Positions 63,875 through 64,000 of a stretch of 64,000 nucleotides of DNA are shown here, piece by piece. Positions within the stretch are counted from its first letter, which is position 1. Every line of letters begins with the position of its first letter. A program made the translations under genes and the position numbers. Origin of the DNA: Calditrichia bacterium (GTDB lineage: Bacteria; Calditrichota; Calditrichia; RBG-13-44-9; J075); NCBI GenBank assembly GCA_028284905.1, contig JANQQU010000035.1, forward strand, positions 1 to 64,000, given 5' to 3'. The notes under the pieces are model-generated. The model worked only from the letters and a program-made list of their open reading frames with translations, ran no database searches and had not been told where the DNA came from.

Positions 63875-64000
63875 AGGCGGGTTGGATGGGTGTTAAAGAG
63901 GAATTTCACATTACTCTCGAAGAACTCATTCATTAATAATTGTCGGGGAAATATAAATACTGCATAACGTTTCACCAACAGTTTTTCCAGCATTCTTAAA
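63875..64000. other. right-end spacer
   Basis: Only 126 bases, AT-rich. No gene or repeat could be recognised; it may hold the promoter for the minus-strand SDR gene. Confidence 0.3.

Overview
The window looks like chromosome from an uncultured or little-studied bacterium of the FCB group (Calditrichota, KSB1 or Ignavibacteria-like). Three observations support this: secreted proteins ending in a type-A sorting module with the QNYPNPFNP signature, a one-protein hybrid two-component system with an AraC output, and a housekeeping block of dnaN, recF, a DciA-like gene, gyrB, gyrA and rex. No 16S or other rRNA gene is visible, so the phylum is an inference.

Layout. 1-237 is the start of an IS4-like transposase cut by the window edge. 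514-12329 (minus strand) is a surface-protein locus: three right-handed beta-helix proteins, a 14-repeat beta-propeller protein and a 1500-residue hybrid sensor/regulator whose stop codon overlaps the start of one beta-helix gene. 12782-21907 (minus) is a bacterial microcompartment (BMC) locus: one hexamer, two trimer and three pentamer shell genes, a CoA-acylating aldehyde dehydrogenase with an encapsulation peptide, an RpiB-DeoC fusion, a NagD-like phosphatase, a second aldehyde dehydrogenase and a RidA-family protein. The simplest reading is deoxyribose-5-phosphate cleavage inside a shell, with acetaldehyde turned into acetyl-CoA; phosphotransacylase and alcohol dehydrogenase genes are not in the window. 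22155-23728 has an orphan fliW, a possible FlgM-like gene and an HU gene. 24243-30403 has an uncharacterised HEPN-like protein, a patatin, a Rieske protein, a small membrane protein and a tricorn-type protease. 30642-34354 is a Ycf46-like AAA+ ATPase coupled to a WD40-type protein. 34811-46942 is mixed housekeeping and accessory genes (HNH, MBL hydrolase, XerD, cyclic-nucleotide sensor, SerS, PlsC, Upp, SDRs, lipoprotein, a membrane His-rich protein, DinB). 47046-52347 has a SpoIIE-type phosphatase, a NaChBac-like channel, WbqC and YugP. 52716-60817 is the dnaN to rex block, followed by a TPR lipoprotein, mtnA and an SDR.

A second theme is the density of short interspersed palindromic repeats. 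At least nine sequence families occur in spacers, several of them inside the BMC locus, and two have been read in frame into the hybrid sensor gene. All family assignments are from motifs read by eye; no database search was run.
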